DNA of 64,000 nucleotides from Nitrobacteraceae bacterium AZCC 2146 (GCA_036924855.1 JBAGRP010000001.1:1116001-1180000), one strand, 5' to 3'; shown: positions 39,184-49,600, counted from the stretch's first letter. Notes: generated from the letters alone by a model not told the origin. Program-made: numbers and translations.

Positions 39184-40476
39184 ATGGTCGACTATCTCCT
39201 GGAAGGCCCGAAATGGGGTGCCTCGGGTTTGGGAGCCGCGGGCGGTGTGGTAACATGGGCGATCGACGCAACCGTGTCGGCGTCGTTTCTGGCCGACATC
39301 ACCGCGGCCTTTGCCGACTGGTCGATCTACGGCAACATTCAATTCTCACGTGTCGCCTCGACAGCCTCGTCGATGATCGATTTCACCTTCGGCGCGATCG
39401 ATGGACACGACAACGTCCTTGCCCAGACAACCTACTATTATTCCGGATCAGCGATGACGTCCGCGACCGTCGAGATGGACAGCGGCGAAGGCTGGTATAT
39501 CTCGAACGGCCACGGCGTCAGCTATGATGGCCTGTCGTTCTTCGTGGTGGCGCTTCACGAAATCGGCCACGCCATCGGCCTCGACCACTACAACGCCGCG
39601 CCGGCGGTGATGAACGCCTACATCAATCCATCGGTCACGGATCTCAGGACGTCGGACATTGATGGTGTTCGCGCACTCTATGGCACAGCGCCCGCAACCG
39701 GTTTGGCCAGCGACAAGCTGGTCGATCAGAGTTTCTATTTCGCCAAATATGCCGACGCCGGCAGCAGTGGATTAAGCGCGGCGACGCATTACGACAATTT
39801 CGGCTGGCAGCAGGGCAAGGACCCCGACGCCTACTTCTCGACCAATGGCTACCTTGCGGCACATGCCGATGTCCGGACGGCCGGGGTCAATCCGCTGCTG
39901 CAATACGATCAGACCGGATGGAAGCTGGGCTACGATGCATCGGCCGCGTTCGATACGTCGCTGTATCTCGAGCACAACCCCGACGTCAAAGCGGCCGGCA
40001 TGGATCCGCTCGCCCACTATCTCCAATACGGCAAGGCCGAGGGACGACCGGCCTTTGCAGCGGTTGGCCAGGCGTCATCGTTCACCCACGGCTCCTTCGA
40101 CGCAGAGTTCTATCTTCTGAGCAATCCGGATGTCGCCAAGGTGGCCATCGCCGCCGGCGGCGACTCGTTCGCCTTTGCCTATGCCCACTATGAGCAGTAC
40201 GGCTGGCACGAGGGCCGCAACCCGAACAGCCTGTTCGATGTGAAGGGCTATCTGAACGCGTATGCAGATGTGCGCAACGCAGGGATGGAACCGCTCACCC
40301 ACTACGATAACTACGGCTGGAAGGAGGGACGCGATCCTTCGGCGGCGTTCGATACCAAACACTACGAAGCGAGCTATGCCGATGTCGCCAGCGCCCACAT
40401 CGATCCGCTGCAGCACTTCCTCGCTTACGGCGTTCACGAAGGGCGCGCATCGTTCAGCGACGGGGTGATTGGCTGA
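39184..40476 (+). CDS. Metzincin-type (matrixin-like) metalloprotease with C-terminal repeats
   Basis: A 430-aa protein. The N-terminal domain is a metzincin peptidase: the zinc motif is HEIGHAIGLDH (residues 125-135) and the Met-turn is at 'PAVMNAYI' (residue 143). From about 180 to 430 there are five or so degenerate repeats of 45-52 residues with the pattern 'Y..YADVRNAGMEPLTHYDNYGWKEGRDPS'-like, split across YADV, PL.HY and YGWxEGR blocks. There is no signal peptide, so export would need a leaderless (type I-like) route, inferred. GGAG precedes the ATG by 7 nt. The repeats may bind surface or matrix glycans; their function is unknown. Confidence 0.82.
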   Translation: MVDYLLEGPKWGASGLGAAGGVVTWAIDATVSASFLADITAAFADWSIYGNIQFSRVASTASSMIDFTFGAIDGHDNVLAQTTYYYSGSAMTSATVEMDSGEGWYISNGHGVSYDGLSFFVVALHEIGHAIGLDHYNAAPAVMNAYINPSVTDLRTSDIDGVRALYGTAPATGLASDKLVDQSFYFAKYADAGSSGLSAATHYDNFGWQQGKDPDAYFSTNGYLAAHADVRTAGVNPLLQYDQTGWKLGYDASAAFDTSLYLEHNPDVKAAGMDPLAHYLQYGKAEGRPAFAAVGQASSFTHGSFDAEFYLLSNPDVAKVAIAAGGDSFAFAYAHYEQYGWHEGRNPNSLFDVKGYLNAYADVRNAGMEPLTHYDNYGWKEGRDPSAAFDTKHYEASYADVASAHIDPLQHFLAYGVHEGRASFSDGVIG

Positions 40477-40504
40477 ACGTCGCCTCCCGCCATCCGCTGC
40501 CAGG

Positions 40505-40885
40505 TTATGGCACGGCGCTTTTCAGCCGGATCCCCGACAGCCACGAGCACACCGCGCCCTGTACCGCACCGACGATCCCGAATGTGAGTATCTGACGAAC
40601 CGGAATCGGAACCGCCGTCCAGATCAACATCATCGCAATGCTCACCGCGTAGCCGACGACTGCGGATGTCACGACCTTCGGCCACAGCTGCATCTTGTCT
40701 TCCAGAAACCAGTCCTCAAGCCACATCACCAGCGAAGGAATTAGTCCGAACCAGTACGCGAATGGCAGGCCCATGATGAAGCCCGGAGCGCCGCCGATGG
40801 TCTTTCCAGAGGCAAGTTCGCGCAGTTCGAACACTGTGAAACCGACGGCAGGACCGAGCAGCAGGAAAATCAGAAAGCGTTTCAT
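40505..40885 (-). CDS. Small multi-span membrane protein of unknown function
   Basis: A 126-aa protein with about four hydrophobic segments ('FLIFLLLGPAVGFTVF', 'GFIMGLPFAYWFGLIPSLV', 'VVTSAVVGYAVSIAMMLI', 'ILTFGIVGAVQGAV'). GGGAGG lies 6 nt before the ATG at 40885. It is convergent with the protease gene. It resembles small DUF membrane proteins of Bradyrhizobium, but I do not recognise the family with certainty. Confidence 0.75.
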   Translation of the reverse strand: MKRFLIFLLLGPAVGFTVFELRELASGKTIGGAPGFIMGLPFAYWFGLIPSLVMWLEDWFLEDKMQLWPKVVTSAVVGYAVSIAMMLIWTAVPIPVRQILTFGIVGAVQGAVCSWLSGIRLKSAVP

Positions 40886-40936
40886 ACCGTTCCTCCCGTC
40901 GACATCAGTTTATGCCGGCGACATCGCGCAGATAGT

Positions 40937-41212
40937 CTAGATCGGAATGCCCATCAATTTCGACAGCCGCTCGACGTTGAGATAATCGGCGCGATAGGCC
41001 AGCATGCCGGCAGCGAACAGCACCGCAGAGATGATCGTGGTCCAGAGCAGCTTGCGGCCCATCCGGGTCTCCACCGGCGCACCGGGATCGGTGCCATCGG
41101 TGCCCACGCCGTCTTCATGCTGGCTACGGACACCGAATGGCAGCGTCAGAAACAGCACGACCCACCAGATGACGAAGTAGATCGCGAGAGCGGTTGAGAT
41201 CGTGTAGGCCAT
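40937..41212 (-). CDS. DUF1467-like small membrane protein
   Basis: A 91-aa protein with two transmembrane helices ('STALAIYFVIWWVVLFLTLPFG' in outline and 'LLWTTIISAVLFAAGMLAYR') flanking an acidic loop. This fits the DUF1467 family, which in alphaproteobacteria sits after mce. GAGG overlapping the mce stop precedes the ATG at 41212, so it is coupled to mce. Confidence 0.82.
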   Translation of the reverse strand: MAYTISTALAIYFVIWWVVLFLTLPFGVRSQHEDGVGTDGTDPGAPVETRMGRKLLWTTIISAVLFAAGMLAYRADYLNVERLSKLMGIPI

Positions 41213-41219
41213 CGATCCC

Positions 41220-41624
41220 TCAGGACTGTTCGATTTCGACGAGCGCGCCGGAAAAATCTTTGGGGTGAAGAAACAGCACCGGCTTGCCATGGGCGCCGAT
41301 CCTGGGCTCCCCGTCGCCGAGCACGCGCGCACCTTCCTTGATCAGCGTATCGCGCGCCGCGATGATATCCGGCACCTCGTAGCAGATGTGGTGGATTCCG
41401 CCATCGGCGTTACGCTCGAGAAATTTTGCGATCGGCGAGGCGTCGCCGAGCGGCTGGATGAACTCGATCTTGGTGTTCGGCAAGGTCGCGAACACCGTGA
41501 TCACGCCATGCTCGGGTAGCGGCACGGCGGCGGAAATCTCGGCGCCGAACGCGGAGCCATAGATCTTCGCCGCCTTCTCCGCATCGGCCACCGCGATCGC
41601 CACGTGATTGAGCCGGCCCAGCAT
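41220..41624 (-). CDS. mce: Methylmalonyl-CoA epimerase
   Basis: A 134-aa vicinal-oxygen-chelate fold enzyme that interconverts the two methylmalonyl-CoA epimers in propionate metabolism. It has 'RLNHVAIAVADAEKAAKIY' at the N-terminus, and metal ligands in 'GGIHHICYEV' and the C-terminal 'GALVEIEQ'. GGAGG lies 5 nt before the ATG. It sits between rnj and the DUF1467-like gene. Confidence 0.93.
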   Translation of the reverse strand: MLGRLNHVAIAVADAEKAAKIYGSAFGAEISAAVPLPEHGVITVFATLPNTKIEFIQPLGDASPIAKFLERNADGGIHHICYEVPDIIAARDTLIKEGARVLGDGEPRIGAHGKPVLFLHPKDFSGALVEIEQS

Positions 41625-41651
41625 GGTGTCCTCCGTTGTTGTTTTTCGACG

Positions 41652-43328
41652 TTAGTTTTCGACTTGCAGGATGTGCACGTAGCACATCGTCTTCTTGCCC
41701 CACTGCTCGGAGAGCGACGACCGCACCGCACGCCGCACTGATTCCGCCATCGCATCGGGGTCGCGCTTGCGCGCCTTCGGCAGATTCTCGACCACATTGA
41801 CGACGATGTCGAACACGATGTCGTCCATCGCTTCGCCCTTGGTGTTCTTCTCGGGAATGCCGATCAGGTCGACCGCGGGATCGTCGGCCAGCTCGCCCTT
41901 GTCGGTGACGGCAAGCGCCACGAAGGCGCAGCCGGCAAAGGCCAGCCGGCGCCGTTCCGACACCGCGCGCGACTTGGAATCCTCCAGGATCGAACCGTCC
42001 TTGTAGATCTTGCCCGACGGAACTTCCTCGATGATGGCAGGATCGCCCGGCCCCAGCCTGACCAGGTCACCGTTCTTGCAGATCAGCGTTCGCGGCACGC
42101 CGCAGGCGCGTGCCAGCTTGGCGTGCTCGTGGAGATGCAGCGCCTCACCGTGAACGGGGATCAACAGCTGCGGCCGGACCCAGGAGATCATGTCGCGCAA
42201 TTCGTCACGGCGCGGATGGCCGGAGACGTGGACCAGATGGGTGCGGTCGGTGACCACCTCCACGCCCTGGGTGATGAGACCGTTGATGATGCTGCCCACC
42301 GCCTTCTCGTTGCCGGGAATGGTGCGCGACGAGAAGATCACGGTGTCGCCCTTGTTGAGCGTGACCATCGGATGATCGTCATTGGCAATGCGCGACAGCG
42401 CCGCGCGCGGTTCGCCCTGGCTGCCGGTGCACAGCGCCAGCACCTTGTCCGGCGGGAAATGGCCGTAGAGATCGGCGCCGCGAAACGCCTGCACGCCGTC
42501 GAGAAAACCGGTCTCGCGGGCGACCTGGACGACGCGCTCCATGGCGCGGCCGACCACGACGACCTCGCGGCCCGACGCTTTCGCAGCATCGGCGACGGCG
42601 CGCAGGCGTGCCACGTTGGAAGCAAAAGTGGTGACGGCGACGCGGCCCTTGGCGGCTTTCACAAGCTCGGTGATGGTTTTTGCGACTTCCATCTCGGAGG
42701 GCGAACGCCCTTCCCGCACCGCATTGGTGGAATCGCCGATCAGCGCCAGCACGCCCTCGTCGCCGAGTTCGCGCAGGCGGCGCTCGTCGGTGGGCTTACC
42801 GATGATCGGCGTCGGATCGATCTTCCAGTCGCCGGTGTGCAGCACGGTGCCGGCGGAGGTGTGGATGGCCAGCGCATGCGATTCCGGAATCGAATGCGCG
42901 ACCGGAATGAACTCGACCGTGAACGGGCCGAGCTCGATGCGGCCGCCGGACGGCACCACGGTGACGGGGATTTTCGGCGGATTACGTTCGGAAGCGCATT
43001 TCGCCTCGAACAGAGCGGCGCTGAACTGAGTCGCGTAGATCGGGCATTTCAGCTTCGGCCACAGATCGATGATGGCGCCGAAATGATCTTCATGGGCATG
43101 GGTCAGGATCAGGCCGACGAGATTCTTGCGCTCCTTTTCCAGGAAGCGCACATCGGGCATCACCAGATCGATGCCGGGCAGATGCTCTTCATCGCCGAAA
43201 TAGACGCCAAGATCGATGGCGAGCCAGCTGCGCTGATGGCGATTGCCCATGCCGTAGATCGACAGATTCATGCCGATCTGGCCGACGCCGCCGAGCGGCG
43301 CGAAAGTAAGTTCGTCTGGTCGTGTCAT
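41652..43328 (-). CDS. rnj: Ribonuclease J
   Basis: RNase J (558 aa) is a metallo-beta-lactamase/beta-CASP ribonuclease with endo- and 5'-exonuclease activity. The zinc motif is 'LILTHAHEDHFGAI'. Later metal and substrate segments are 'VLHTGDWKID', 'LIGDSTNA' and 'HVSGHPRRDELRDMI'. The ATG at 43328 overlaps the birA stop as ATGA. Confidence 0.96.
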   Translation of the reverse strand: MTRPDELTFAPLGGVGQIGMNLSIYGMGNRHQRSWLAIDLGVYFGDEEHLPGIDLVMPDVRFLEKERKNLVGLILTHAHEDHFGAIIDLWPKLKCPIYATQFSAALFEAKCASERNPPKIPVTVVPSGGRIELGPFTVEFIPVAHSIPESHALAIHTSAGTVLHTGDWKIDPTPIIGKPTDERRLRELGDEGVLALIGDSTNAVREGRSPSEMEVAKTITELVKAAKGRVAVTTFASNVARLRAVADAAKASGREVVVVGRAMERVVQVARETGFLDGVQAFRGADLYGHFPPDKVLALCTGSQGEPRAALSRIANDDHPMVTLNKGDTVIFSSRTIPGNEKAVGSIINGLITQGVEVVTDRTHLVHVSGHPRRDELRDMISWVRPQLLIPVHGEALHLHEHAKLARACGVPRTLICKNGDLVRLGPGDPAIIEEVPSGKIYKDGSILEDSKSRAVSERRRLAFAGCAFVALAVTDKGELADDPAVDLIGIPEKNTKGEAMDDIVFDIVVNVVENLPKARKRDPDAMAESVRRAVRSSLSEQWGKKTMCYVHILQVEN

Positions 43329-44140
43329 TGTGTTGCCCCTGCCGACGCGGTCGACCCGAAATAGACGTCACCGGCAGAAATCGGAATGCGCTTGCCGTCC
43401 GATGTGCTGACGATCAGACAGCCGCTCTCGTCGATGGTATCGAAAATGCCTGAAATGGTGGAAGTGCCGGACTGGACCGAGACCGGCTGGCCGAGGCCCG
43501 CCGCACGATCGAGCCATGACGTTCTGATCTCGCCGAAGCCGCGGCCATTATCCCAGATCCCGCGATATTCCGCCCAGGAATCCGACAGCGCGGAAAACAG
43601 GTCTTCTGCCCCGATATTGACGCCGAGCGCGTGCAGCGAGGTCGTCGGATACGGCGTGCCCTCGGGCGAAGCGACCACATTGGTGCCGATGCCGACCACG
43701 ACAGCGAGCCGGTCATCGGCCACGGTTTCGGCCTCCAGCAAAATGCCGGCGAGCTTGTTGCGCCCCGCCAGCACGTCGTTGGGCCATTTCAGCGAAAACT
43801 TCATTTCTTCCGATCCAGGCGATCTGAGCAACGCCTCCATGCTGACCCGCTGAAGCGCGGCTTCCAGTGCCAGTCCCGCTGCAAAGCCAAGGGTGGCTGC
43901 GATGGCGGGCGACACGTCAATGACTTCAAGAATAGTACTGGCGAGATTACCCCGCGGCGCGATCCACGGCCGATGCCGTCGCCCGCGTCCCGCAGTCTGT
44001 TCCGACGTGACAAACCACATCGGGCCACGCTCGCCACTGCGGGCGCGGTCCATGGCTTCTACATTGGTTGAGCCGGTGCTGTCGAATGCGGCGAGCTTGT
44101 AGCCCGCCGACAAGGCTCGCGGACCGAGCGAAAAACCCAT
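43325..44140 (-). CDS. birA: Biotin--[acetyl-CoA carboxylase] ligase, monofunctional
   Basis: A 271-aa biotin protein ligase. The biotinyl-AMP loop appears as 'QTAGRGRRHRPWIAPRGN'. The catalytic Lys region is 'SLKWPNDVLAGRNKLAGIL', and a C-terminal SH3-like domain ends it. It lacks the N-terminal helix-turn-helix of bifunctional BirA, so it is not a repressor. The ATG at 44140 abuts the nuoN stop. This nuoN-birA-rnj-mce order is usual in the group. Confidence 0.95.
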   Translation of the reverse strand: MGFSLGPRALSAGYKLAAFDSTGSTNVEAMDRARSGERGPMWFVTSEQTAGRGRRHRPWIAPRGNLASTILEVIDVSPAIAATLGFAAGLALEAALQRVSMEALLRSPGSEEMKFSLKWPNDVLAGRNKLAGILLEAETVADDRLAVVVGIGTNVVASPEGTPYPTTSLHALGVNIGAEDLFSALSDSWAEYRGIWDNGRGFGEIRTSWLDRAAGLGQPVSVQSGTSTISGIFDTIDESGCLIVSTSDGKRIPISAGDVYFGSTASAGATQ

Positions 44141-45578
44141 CTAGAACAGCGACTTCGCCGCAAACGAGGCGGCGCTGACCAACGGGGCGGGATAGACGAA
44201 GAACAGCACGTTGAAGATGCCGGCAACCGCCAGCACGGTGCGTAATTCGACTCGCATCGGGTCGAGCTTGCCGAGCGGCTCGTCGAAATACATCAGCTTG
44301 ATGATGGTGAGATAATAATACGCCCCCACCACGCTGGCGAGCACGCCGACCACGGCGAGCGTGAACAGCCCGGCCTTGATGGCCGCGATGAAAACGTAAA
44401 ACTTGGCAAAGAAGCCGGCCAGCGGCGGAATGCCGGCCAGCGAGAACAGGAACATGGCGAAGAAGAACGCCAGCAGCGGATTGGTCCGCGAAAGGCCCGC
44501 AAAATCGCTGATCTTCTCGACGGCCAAGCCGTTGCGCTTCATGGTGAGGATGATGGCGAAGGTGCCCAGCGTCATCGCCACATAGATCGCGATATAGACC
44601 AGCACGCCCTGCGCGCCTTCCACCGTGCCGGCAGCAAGGCCGACCAGCGCGAAGCCCATGTGGCCGATCGACGAATAGGCCATCAGGCGCTTGATGTTCG
44701 TCTGGCCGATGGCGGCGAACGAGCCCAGCACCATCGAGGCGATCGAGACGAACACCACGACCTGCTGCCACTGCAGCATGATGCCGGGGAATGCGGTCAG
44801 GGCGACGCGGGTGAATACCGCCAGCGCGGCGACTTTCGGTGCGGAGGCGAAGAATGCCGTCACGGGCGTCGGCGCGCCTTCATAGACGTCCGGCGTCCAC
44901 ATGTGGAACGGCACCGCCGAAACCTTGAAGCAGAGGCCGGCGAGCAGGAAGACGAGGCCGAACACAATGCCGACGCTGCCGGTGGTCGCCGCCGCGGCGA
45001 TGCCGGTGAAGGTCACGGTGCCGGTGAACCCATAGATCAGCGACGCGCCATACAGCAGCATGCCGGACGACAGTGCGCCGAGCACAAAATACTTCAGGCC
45101 GGCTTCGGTGGATTTGGCGTTGTCGCGGTTGCTGGCGGCAACGACGTAGAGCGCCAGGCTCATCAGTTCGAGGCCGAGATAGAGCATGATCAGGTCGCCG
45201 GCCGAGATCAGCACCATCATGCCGAGGGTGGAGAGCAGCACCAGGATCGCGTATTCAAAGATCTTGCGGGACTGATGTTCGAGAAATTCGCGCGACAGGA
45301 TCAGCGTCACGCCGGAGCCGATCAGCGCCAGTATCTTCAGGAAGCGCGCGAAATCATCGACGATGAAGCTGCCGCCGAAGCTGACCAGCTTGCCCGCGGG
45401 CAGCGTCAGTTCGAGGATGCCGACCACCGCCAGCAGACATACCGCCAGTACCGTCACCGGGCCGGTCGTCTTCGGTCCGCCATAGGCGCCGACCATCAGC
45501 CAGCACCATGCTGCCCACGGCCAGCACAATCTCCGGCAGCACGGGCAGCAGCGAATATCCGGCGGTCTCAAAAGTCAT
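44141..45578 (-). pseudogene. nuoN: NADH-quinone oxidoreductase subunit N with a one-base frameshift
   Basis: NuoN is a proton-pumping membrane subunit of complex I. The ATG at 45578, with AGGA 9 nt upstream, encodes '[18 protein letters not shown]' through 'LAVGSMVL'. The frame then shifts: the homologous continuation '[13 protein letters not shown]' lies in another frame. One extra base in GTGCTGGCTGATG (minus strand, near 45500-45501) explains it. The total length, 1438 nt, is 3x479+1; removing one base restores a 478-aa protein. A TTG-started ORF from 45571 gives an unrelated N-terminus and is not a real alternative. It may be a true lesion or a sequencing error. Confidence 0.88.
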
Positions 45579-45602
45579 TGCGCGTTGTCCTGACCTGCTG
45601 CG

Positions 45603-47129
45603 TTACGGCAGCAGCGCGGCTGCCTTCACGGCAGTCACTGCGGTGGCATAATTGTTGACGAGGAGTTGCACCGAGGTCGCCGACATGTCGAGCACCGGCT
45701 TCGGATAGACCCCGAACAGAATGGTGAGAAGGACCAGCGGCACCAGCAGCAGGCCTTCGCGGAAGGTGATGTCCTTGATCCCCATCAGCGCCGGCTTGGT
45801 CAGTGCGCCGAACACCACCTTGCGGTAGAGCCACAGCGCATAGGCCGCCGAAAGAATGACGCCGAGGGTGGCAACGGTCGCGGTGGGGATGCTGACCTTG
45901 AAGGTGCCGATCAGCGTCAGGAATTCGCCGACGAAGCCGGAGGTGCCGGGCAGACCGACATTGGCCATGGTGAAGACCATGAAGATCAACGCATAGAGCG
46001 GCATCCGGTTGACGAGGCCGCCATAGGCGGCGATCTCGCGGGTATGCAGACGGTCGTAGACGATGCCGACGCAGAGGAACAGCGCGCCCGAGACGATGCC
46101 GTGGGAAACCATCTGGAACACCGCACCGGCGACGCCCTGGGTGGTGCCGGCAAAGATGCCCATGGTGACGAAGCCCATATGGGCGACGGACGAATAGGCG
46201 ATCAGCTTCTTGATGTCTTCCTGCATCAAGGCCACCAGCGAGGTGTAGACGATGGCGATGGTGGACAGCGTGAAGATCAGCGGCGCGAAGTAAACCGAGG
46301 CTTCCGGAAACATCGGCAGCGAGAAGCGCAGGAAGCCGTAGCCGCCCATCTTCAGCATGATCGCGGCAAGAATGACGGAGCCGGCCGTCGGCGCCTCGAC
46401 GTGCGCATCGGGCAGCCAGGTGTGTACCGGCCACATCGGCATCTTCACCGCGAAAGACGCGAAGAACGCCAGCCACGCCCAGGTCTGCAGGCTGCGCGGC
46501 ACCGCGGTGTGCATCAGCGTCGGAATGTCGGTGGTGCCGGCGTTCCAGTACAGCGCCATGATCGCCAGCAGCATCAGCACCGAGCCGAGCAGCGTGTAGA
46601 GGAAGAACTTGAAGGAGGCATAGACCCGGCGCGGGCCGCCCCAGACGCCGATGATCAGGAACATCGGGATCAGGCCGCCTTCGAAGAACAGATAGAACAG
46701 CACCAGATCCAGCGCCGAGAAGGTGCCGATCATCAGCGTTTCCAGGATCAGGAACGCCATCATGTATTCGCGGACGCGCTTGGAGATCGCCTTCCAGCTG
46801 GCGAGGATGCAGAGCGGCATCAGCGCCGTGGTCAGGATCACAAACGGCAGCGAAATGCCATCGACGCCCATGTGATAGGTGATGGCATTGGCCAGCCAGG
46901 GCGCCTTCTCGACGAACTGGAAATCGCCCTGCGCGGAATCGAAGCGCATCACCAGGATCAGCGACACCGCGAAGGTGATCAGCGTCGTCCACAGCGAGAT
47001 CCAGCGCGCATTGCGATCGGCGGCTTCGTCGCCGCCGCGCGCCAGCAGGTACACCAGAATGGCGCCGACGGTCGGCAGGAAGGTGACGACGGAAAGAATG
47101 GGCCAGGTCATTACGGAAGCCGACGACAT
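45603..47129 (-). CDS. nuoM: NADH-quinone oxidoreductase subunit M
   Basis: NuoM (508 aa) is an antiporter-like proton-pumping subunit of complex I with about 14 helices. The key segment '[18 protein letters not shown]' carries the conserved Glu, and '[22 protein letters not shown]' the conserved Lys. The ATG at 47129 overlaps the nuoL stop as TGATG and has GGAGG 6 nt upstream. The in-frame ATG at 47111 has none. Confidence 0.96.
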   Translation of the reverse strand: MSSASVMTWPILSVVTFLPTVGAILVYLLARGGDEAADRNARWISLWTTLITFAVSLILVMRFDSAQGDFQFVEKAPWLANAITYHMGVDGISLPFVILTTALMPLCILASWKAISKRVREYMMAFLILETLMIGTFSALDLVLFYLFFEGGLIPMFLIIGVWGGPRRVYASFKFFLYTLLGSVLMLLAIMALYWNAGTTDIPTLMHTAVPRSLQTWAWLAFFASFAVKMPMWPVHTWLPDAHVEAPTAGSVILAAIMLKMGGYGFLRFSLPMFPEASVYFAPLIFTLSTIAIVYTSLVALMQEDIKKLIAYSSVAHMGFVTMGIFAGTTQGVAGAVFQMVSHGIVSGALFLCVGIVYDRLHTREIAAYGGLVNRMPLYALIFMVFTMANVGLPGTSGFVGEFLTLIGTFKVSIPTATVATLGVILSAAYALWLYRKVVFGALTKPALMGIKDITFREGLLLVPLVLLTILFGVYPKPVLDMSATSVQLLVNNYATAVTAVKAAALLP

Positions 47130-49204
47130 CACTGGCCTCCCAGGCCGAATATGAACCAGGTGATCAGCCCGGCGACGCCGATCAGCATCGCGAAGGCATA
47201 GTGATAGAGATAGCCGGTCTGGATCTTCACCGCGCCGCGGGTGATGTCGAGTACGCGCGCCGAGACGCCATCGGGGCCGAGGCCGTCGATGATCATGCCG
47301 TCGCCCTTCTTCCACAGGAAGTAACCGAGCCGCTTCGCCGGGCGGACGAACAGGAAGTCGTACAACTCGTCAAAATACCATTTGTTGAGCAGGAACTTGT
47401 AGAGCAGCGGATGCTGTCCGGCGAGTTCGACCGGCAGATACGGCCGGCGGATGTAGAACATCCACGACACCAGGAAGCCCAGCGCCATCATAACCGTCGG
47501 CAGGAAGGCAATGCTCTCGGGGATGTGGTGCATCTCTTCGAGAATGTGCGGGTGGTTCTTGACCGACTCGCGGAAGAACTCTTCCACACCGTGGCCGGCG
47601 AACAGTTCCTTGAACGGGAAGCCAGCGAGGATCGAGCCGGCGCCGAGCACCGCGAGCGGCACCAGCATCCAGTACGGCGCCTCATGCGCGGCTTCGTAAT
47701 GCTTCTGGTCGTGCGGTTCGCCGTGGAAGGTCTTGAAGATCAGGCGCCACGAATAGAACGAGGTCAGGCCGGCGGCGATGATCGTCATCAGGAAGCCGTA
47801 GAGCGCGAACGGATTGTGCGACACGAAGGCGGATTCGATGATGGCGTCCTTGGAGAAGTAGCCGGCGGTCAGCGGGAAGCCGGTCAGCGCCAGCGTGCCG
47901 ATCACCATCATGCTGTAGGTGAAGGGGATCTTGTCCTTCAACCCGCCCATGTTGCGGATGTCCTGCTCGTGATGCATCGCGTAGATCACCGAACCTGAAC
48001 CCAGGAACAGCAGTGCCTTAAAGAAGGCGTGCGTGAACAGATGGAACATGGCGACCGAATAGGCCCCTGCCCCCAGCGCCACGAACATGTAGCCGAGCTG
48101 CGAACAGGTCGAATAAGCGACGATGCGCTTGATGTCGTTCTGCACCAGGCCGACGGTGGCGGCGAAGAACGCTGTGGTGGCTCCGACCAGCATCACGATG
48201 GCCTGCGCATTCGGCGCCAGCTCGAACAGCGGCGAAAGGCGGGCCACCATGAAGACGCCGGCGGTGACCATGGTCGCGGCATGGATCAGCGCCGACACCG
48301 GGGTCGGGCCTTCCATGGCGTCCGGCAGCCAGGTGTGCAGCAAGAACTGGGCCGACTTGCCCATCGCGCCCATGAACAGCAGCAGGCAGGTCAGCGTCAG
48401 TGCATCAGCGTGCCAGCCGAAGAAGTCGATGGTCTTGCCGGTCAGGCCCGGCGCGCCGGCAAAGATGGTGTCGAGATCGGTCGAGCCGATCAGCATGAAA
48501 ACGGCAAAGATGCCGAGCGAAAAACCGAAGTCGCCGACGCGGTTGACCACGAAGGCCTTGATCGCCGCCGCATTGGCGCTCGGCTTCTGGTACCAGAACC
48601 CGATCAGCAGGTAGCTGGCCAGACCGACGCCTTCCCAGCCGAAGAACAGCTGCACCAGGTTATCGGCGGTCACCAGCATCAGCATCGCGAAGGTGAACAG
48701 CGACAGGTAGCCCATGAAGCGCGGCCGGTTCGGATCGTCTTCCATGTAGCCGATCGAATAGACGTGCACGAGCGACGACACCGTGGTGACGACGACCAGC
48801 ATCACCGCGGTCAGCGTATCCACCCGCAGCGTCCATGACAGCTGCAGGTCGCCGGAGTTGATCCACGGCATCAAGACGATACGCGCATCGTAGTGCAGGA
48901 AGCCGACGTCGACCAGCGTCATCCAGGCCAGGCCGGCCGAGACCAGCAGCAGCGCCGTGGTGATCAGTTCGGCTGCGCGCGAACCCGCGGCGGCCGGCTC
49001 GACGGCGTGATGGTCGTCGTGGCCGTGATCGTCGGCGGCGTGATCGTCATGCGCATGCACGGCATGGGCGTCGCCATGGCCATGCGCGTCGTCGTGATGG
49101 TCGAGCTCGTCGCCGCTCGGGTTGCGCGCATGCGCGCCCGACAGGGAGATCAGGCCCGCGATGAGCGCGCCGATCAGCGGCAGGAAAACAAGAGCCTGGA
49201 TCAT
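47129..49204 (-). CDS. nuoL: NADH-quinone oxidoreductase subunit L with His/Asp-rich insertion
   Basis: NuoL (691 aa) is the distal proton pump of complex I with the long lateral helix. It has '[20 protein letters not shown]' and '[21 protein letters not shown]'. Unusually, residues 25-68 between the first two helices form a loop with 12 His and about 10 Asp within residues 35-66, which could bind metal ions. AAGG precedes the ATG at 49204. A palindromic element separates it from nuoK. Confidence 0.96.
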   Translation of the reverse strand: MIQALVFLPLIGALIAGLISLSGAHARNPSGDELDHHDDAHGHGDAHAVHAHDDHAADDHGHDDHHAVEPAAAGSRAAELITTALLLVSAGLAWMTLVDVGFLHYDARIVLMPWINSGDLQLSWTLRVDTLTAVMLVVVTTVSSLVHVYSIGYMEDDPNRPRFMGYLSLFTFAMLMLVTADNLVQLFFGWEGVGLASYLLIGFWYQKPSANAAAIKAFVVNRVGDFGFSLGIFAVFMLIGSTDLDTIFAGAPGLTGKTIDFFGWHADALTLTCLLLFMGAMGKSAQFLLHTWLPDAMEGPTPVSALIHAATMVTAGVFMVARLSPLFELAPNAQAIVMLVGATTAFFAATVGLVQNDIKRIVAYSTCSQLGYMFVALGAGAYSVAMFHLFTHAFFKALLFLGSGSVIYAMHHEQDIRNMGGLKDKIPFTYSMMVIGTLALTGFPLTAGYFSKDAIIESAFVSHNPFALYGFLMTIIAAGLTSFYSWRLIFKTFHGEPHDQKHYEAAHEAPYWMLVPLAVLGAGSILAGFPFKELFAGHGVEEFFRESVKNHPHILEEMHHIPESIAFLPTVMMALGFLVSWMFYIRRPYLPVELAGQHPLLYKFLLNKWYFDELYDFLFVRPAKRLGYFLWKKGDGMIIDGLGPDGVSARVLDITRGAVKIQTGYLYHYAFAMLIGVAGLITWFIFGLGGQ

Positions 49205-49222
49205 AGTAGTGCCTTGTTAAGA

Positions 49223-49290
49223 GGCATGATCTCACGACAAACGGCCTCGTTTGTCGGGGAAAACCGGGATCCACTTTTCCGGATCATGCC
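49223..49290. repeat. 68-nt palindromic intergenic element between nuoK and nuoL
   Basis: The outer arms GGCATGATC / GATCATGCC enclose two hairpins: CGACAAACG / CGTTTGTCG (49235-49256) and GGAAAA / TTTTCC (49258-49280). This resembles the short dispersed palindromes with ATGATC/GATCAT ends that are common in Rhizobiales genomes. It fills the whole nuoK-nuoL gap and would form a structured RNA within the operon transcript. Confidence 0.7.
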
Positions 49291-49291
49291 C

Positions 49292-49600
49292 TCAGCCCTT
49301 CATCAGATTGATGTCTTCAACCGCGATCGAGCCGCGGTTGCGGAAGTACACGACCAGCACGGCGAGCCCGATCGCCGCTTCGGCTGCTGCCACCGTCAGC
49401 ACCAGCAGCGCGAACACCTGGCCGACGATGTCGCCGAGAAAGGTCGAGAACGCCACAAAATTAATGTTCACCGCGAGCAGGATCAGCTCGATCGACATCA
49501 GGATGACGATGACGTTCTTGCGGTTGAGGAAGATGCCGAGGATGCCGAGCGTGAACAGGATCGCGCCGACCGCCAGATAATGCCCGAGACCGATGGTCAT
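49292..49600 (-). CDS. nuoK: NADH-quinone oxidoreductase subunit K
   Basis: NuoK (102 aa, three helices) lies in the membrane arm of complex I. It has the conserved glutamates in '[14 protein letters not shown]' and '[12 protein letters not shown]'. The ATG at 49600 overlaps the nuoJ stop as ATGA, and GGAG lies 8 nt before it. Confidence 0.97.
   Translation of the reverse strand: MTIGLGHYLAVGAILFTLGILGIFLNRKNVIVILMSIELILLAVNINFVAFSTFLGDIVGQVFALLVLTVAAAEAAIGLAVLVVYFRNRGSIAVEDINLMKG

Noticed and set aside
45571..45578. Alternative nuoN start at TTG 45571 giving an intact 476-aa frame
   Set aside because: The first ~25 residues it encodes ('[19 protein letters not shown]') are an out-of-frame reading of the conserved NuoN N-terminus, so it hides a frameshift.
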